Source: DATMNI01 sp035570275
Lineage (GTDB): Bacteria > Acidobacteriota > Terriglobia > Bryobacterales > Bryobacteraceae
Reading direction: 5' to 3'
Assembly: GCA_035570275.1 (NCBI GenBank)
Contig: DATMNI010000169.1
Coordinates: 1 to 43,085 of the forward strand
DNA: 43,085 bases
The notes under the pieces were generated by a model, which searched no databases, had not been told where the DNA came from, and saw nothing but the letters and a program-made list of their open reading frames with translations. Below, in pieces: positions 42,433 through 43,085 of the stretch. Position 1 is the stretch's first letter; every line of letters starts with the position of its first letter. The position numbers and the translations under genes are program-made.

Positions 42433-42641
42433 GTAAGACGATTCGGAATAGACGCTCTGATTCCGTCAGCGAACTTCAGGGGAGCGATCTCCGGCGACGC
42501 TTTCTCGAACGCCGTTGGGGGCCAGTGTACGATAACCACATTACGTCCACAAAGCCCGCGGAGCCAGGTTTCCAGATTGCATGAACCGCACGGAAGCGCA
42601 CCTGGCGGCCCAAATTGGGAACTCAACTGCGGTTCTGGCAT

Positions 42642-43085
42642 ATGCTGTGGATTGTGATCAAGCCTTTGCTCTTTGCCGTCTGTTTTGTGTTCGGGTGTGC
42701 CAGTTTGCTCGCGCAGAAGCCCGGCTGGCAGCCATCGCCGGGCCACACGCAAGTGCCGATATGGCCCCGAACTCCACCGGACGCGCAGTTCGGGCCACCG
42801 CCTAACACCGAAACGATGCCGGAACCAGGAGAGATCGACAACGTCTCACGCCCCACGATGACGGTCTATTCGCCAAAGGGAAAGAATACGGGCGCTGCCG
42901 TAGTCGTATTTCCTGGCGGGGGCTATTACGTCTTGGCCATCGATCTCGAAGGCACGGAGGTCTGCGACTGGCTGACCTCAAAGGGGATCACTTGTGTGCT
43001 ATTGAAGTATCGCGTTCCGAACTCGGGGATACACGGGGAGGGGCCGGGTGGGCGGCGTCAGGTCAAACCGAAAGCACCGATGGCG
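42642..43085 (+). CDS. Exported alpha/beta-hydrolase, N-terminal part (runs off window)
   Basis: 148 codons are present, open to the last base. An N-terminal hydrophobic segment IKPLLFAVCFVFGCASLLAQ is a signal peptide (a lipobox reading at FGC is possible). Then PTMTVYSPKGKNTGAAVVVF and PGGGYYVLAIDLEGTEVCDW start an alpha/beta-hydrolase of the BD-FAE/acetyl-xylan-esterase-like type, where PGGGY is the oxyanion-hole loop. LTSKGITCVLLKYRVP follows as in that family. The nucleophile region lies outside the window. Together with the SGNH and GH127 enzymes it suggests polysaccharide deacylation. Confidence 0.8.
   Translation, partial: MLWIVIKPLLFAVCFVFGCASLLAQKPGWQPSPGHTQVPIWPRTPPDAQFGPPPNTETMPEPGEIDNVSRPTMTVYSPKGKNTGAAVVVFPGGGYYVLAIDLEGTEVCDWLTSKGITCVLLKYRVPNSGIHGEGPGGRRQVKPKAPMA

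Overview
The window is GC-rich, gene-dense DNA from a Gram-negative soil-type bacterium, most likely an Acidobacteriota of the Solibacter/Bryobacter group. This rests on recognised families rather than a marker gene: two ADOP-type MacB/FtsX permeases (one with a PadR regulator), three tandem acidobacterial VWFA proteins, a TIGR03118 protein with a Solibacter-type TIGR03437 C-terminal domain, a winged-helix/Ser-Thr-kinase/TPR fusion, and recurrent intergenic palindromes. kdsA and kdsB imply a Kdo-containing lipopolysaccharide. No rRNA, tRNA, CRISPR array, transposase or phage gene was seen.

Layout. 1-5320: tail of a carboxypeptidase-regulatory-like protein, a C4 zinc-ribbon coiled-coil protein (minus strand), then a tightly overlapping four-gene operon: a STAS-domain protein with an unrecognised Cys-rich C-terminal region, followed by the permease, ATPase and substrate-binding protein of a TrpXYZ-like ABC importer. 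5346-6748: dispersed repeat, rnhA, and debris of a vapC-type toxin locus. 7025-10342 (minus): kdsB-pyrG-kdsA; PyrG makes the CTP that KdsB uses to activate the Kdo derived from the KdsA product. 10367-13471: three overlapping secreted VWFA genes. 13535-15129: a long hairpin repeat, a small Arg/Trp-rich protein and a membrane TPR protein. 15238-16359: two convergent AbrB-like/Doc toxin-antitoxin modules; the left is intact and the right has lost most of its toxin. 16375-21064 (minus): CocE-type hydrolase, glycosyltransferase and a TIGR03118/TIGR03437 exported protein. 21340-23790: Tat-exported GH127-type glycosidase.

23794-24204 is a nested repeat array. 24306-27314 (minus): padR-ADOP permease pair, with a 14-bp tandem repeat overlapping the padR start. 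27782-31027: wHTH-kinase-TM-TolB-like-TPR giant protein. 31384-32831 (minus): kinase-gene remnant and a PQQ-propeller protein. 33159-37026: SGNH hydrolase, SDR and GMC oxidoreductase. 37299-39146: a second TolB-like/TPR protein with a DNA-binding-like N-terminus. 39279-42432: a conserved exported protein and a second ADOP permease without PadR. 42642-43085: start of an alpha/beta-hydrolase cut by the window edge.

The general picture is a chromosomal region with a few core genes (pyrG, kdsA, kdsB, rnhA) set among lineage-specific surface, polysaccharide-processing and signalling genes, separated by several families of mobile-looking palindromic repeats. All functional statements come from motif recognition by eye; no database search was run.
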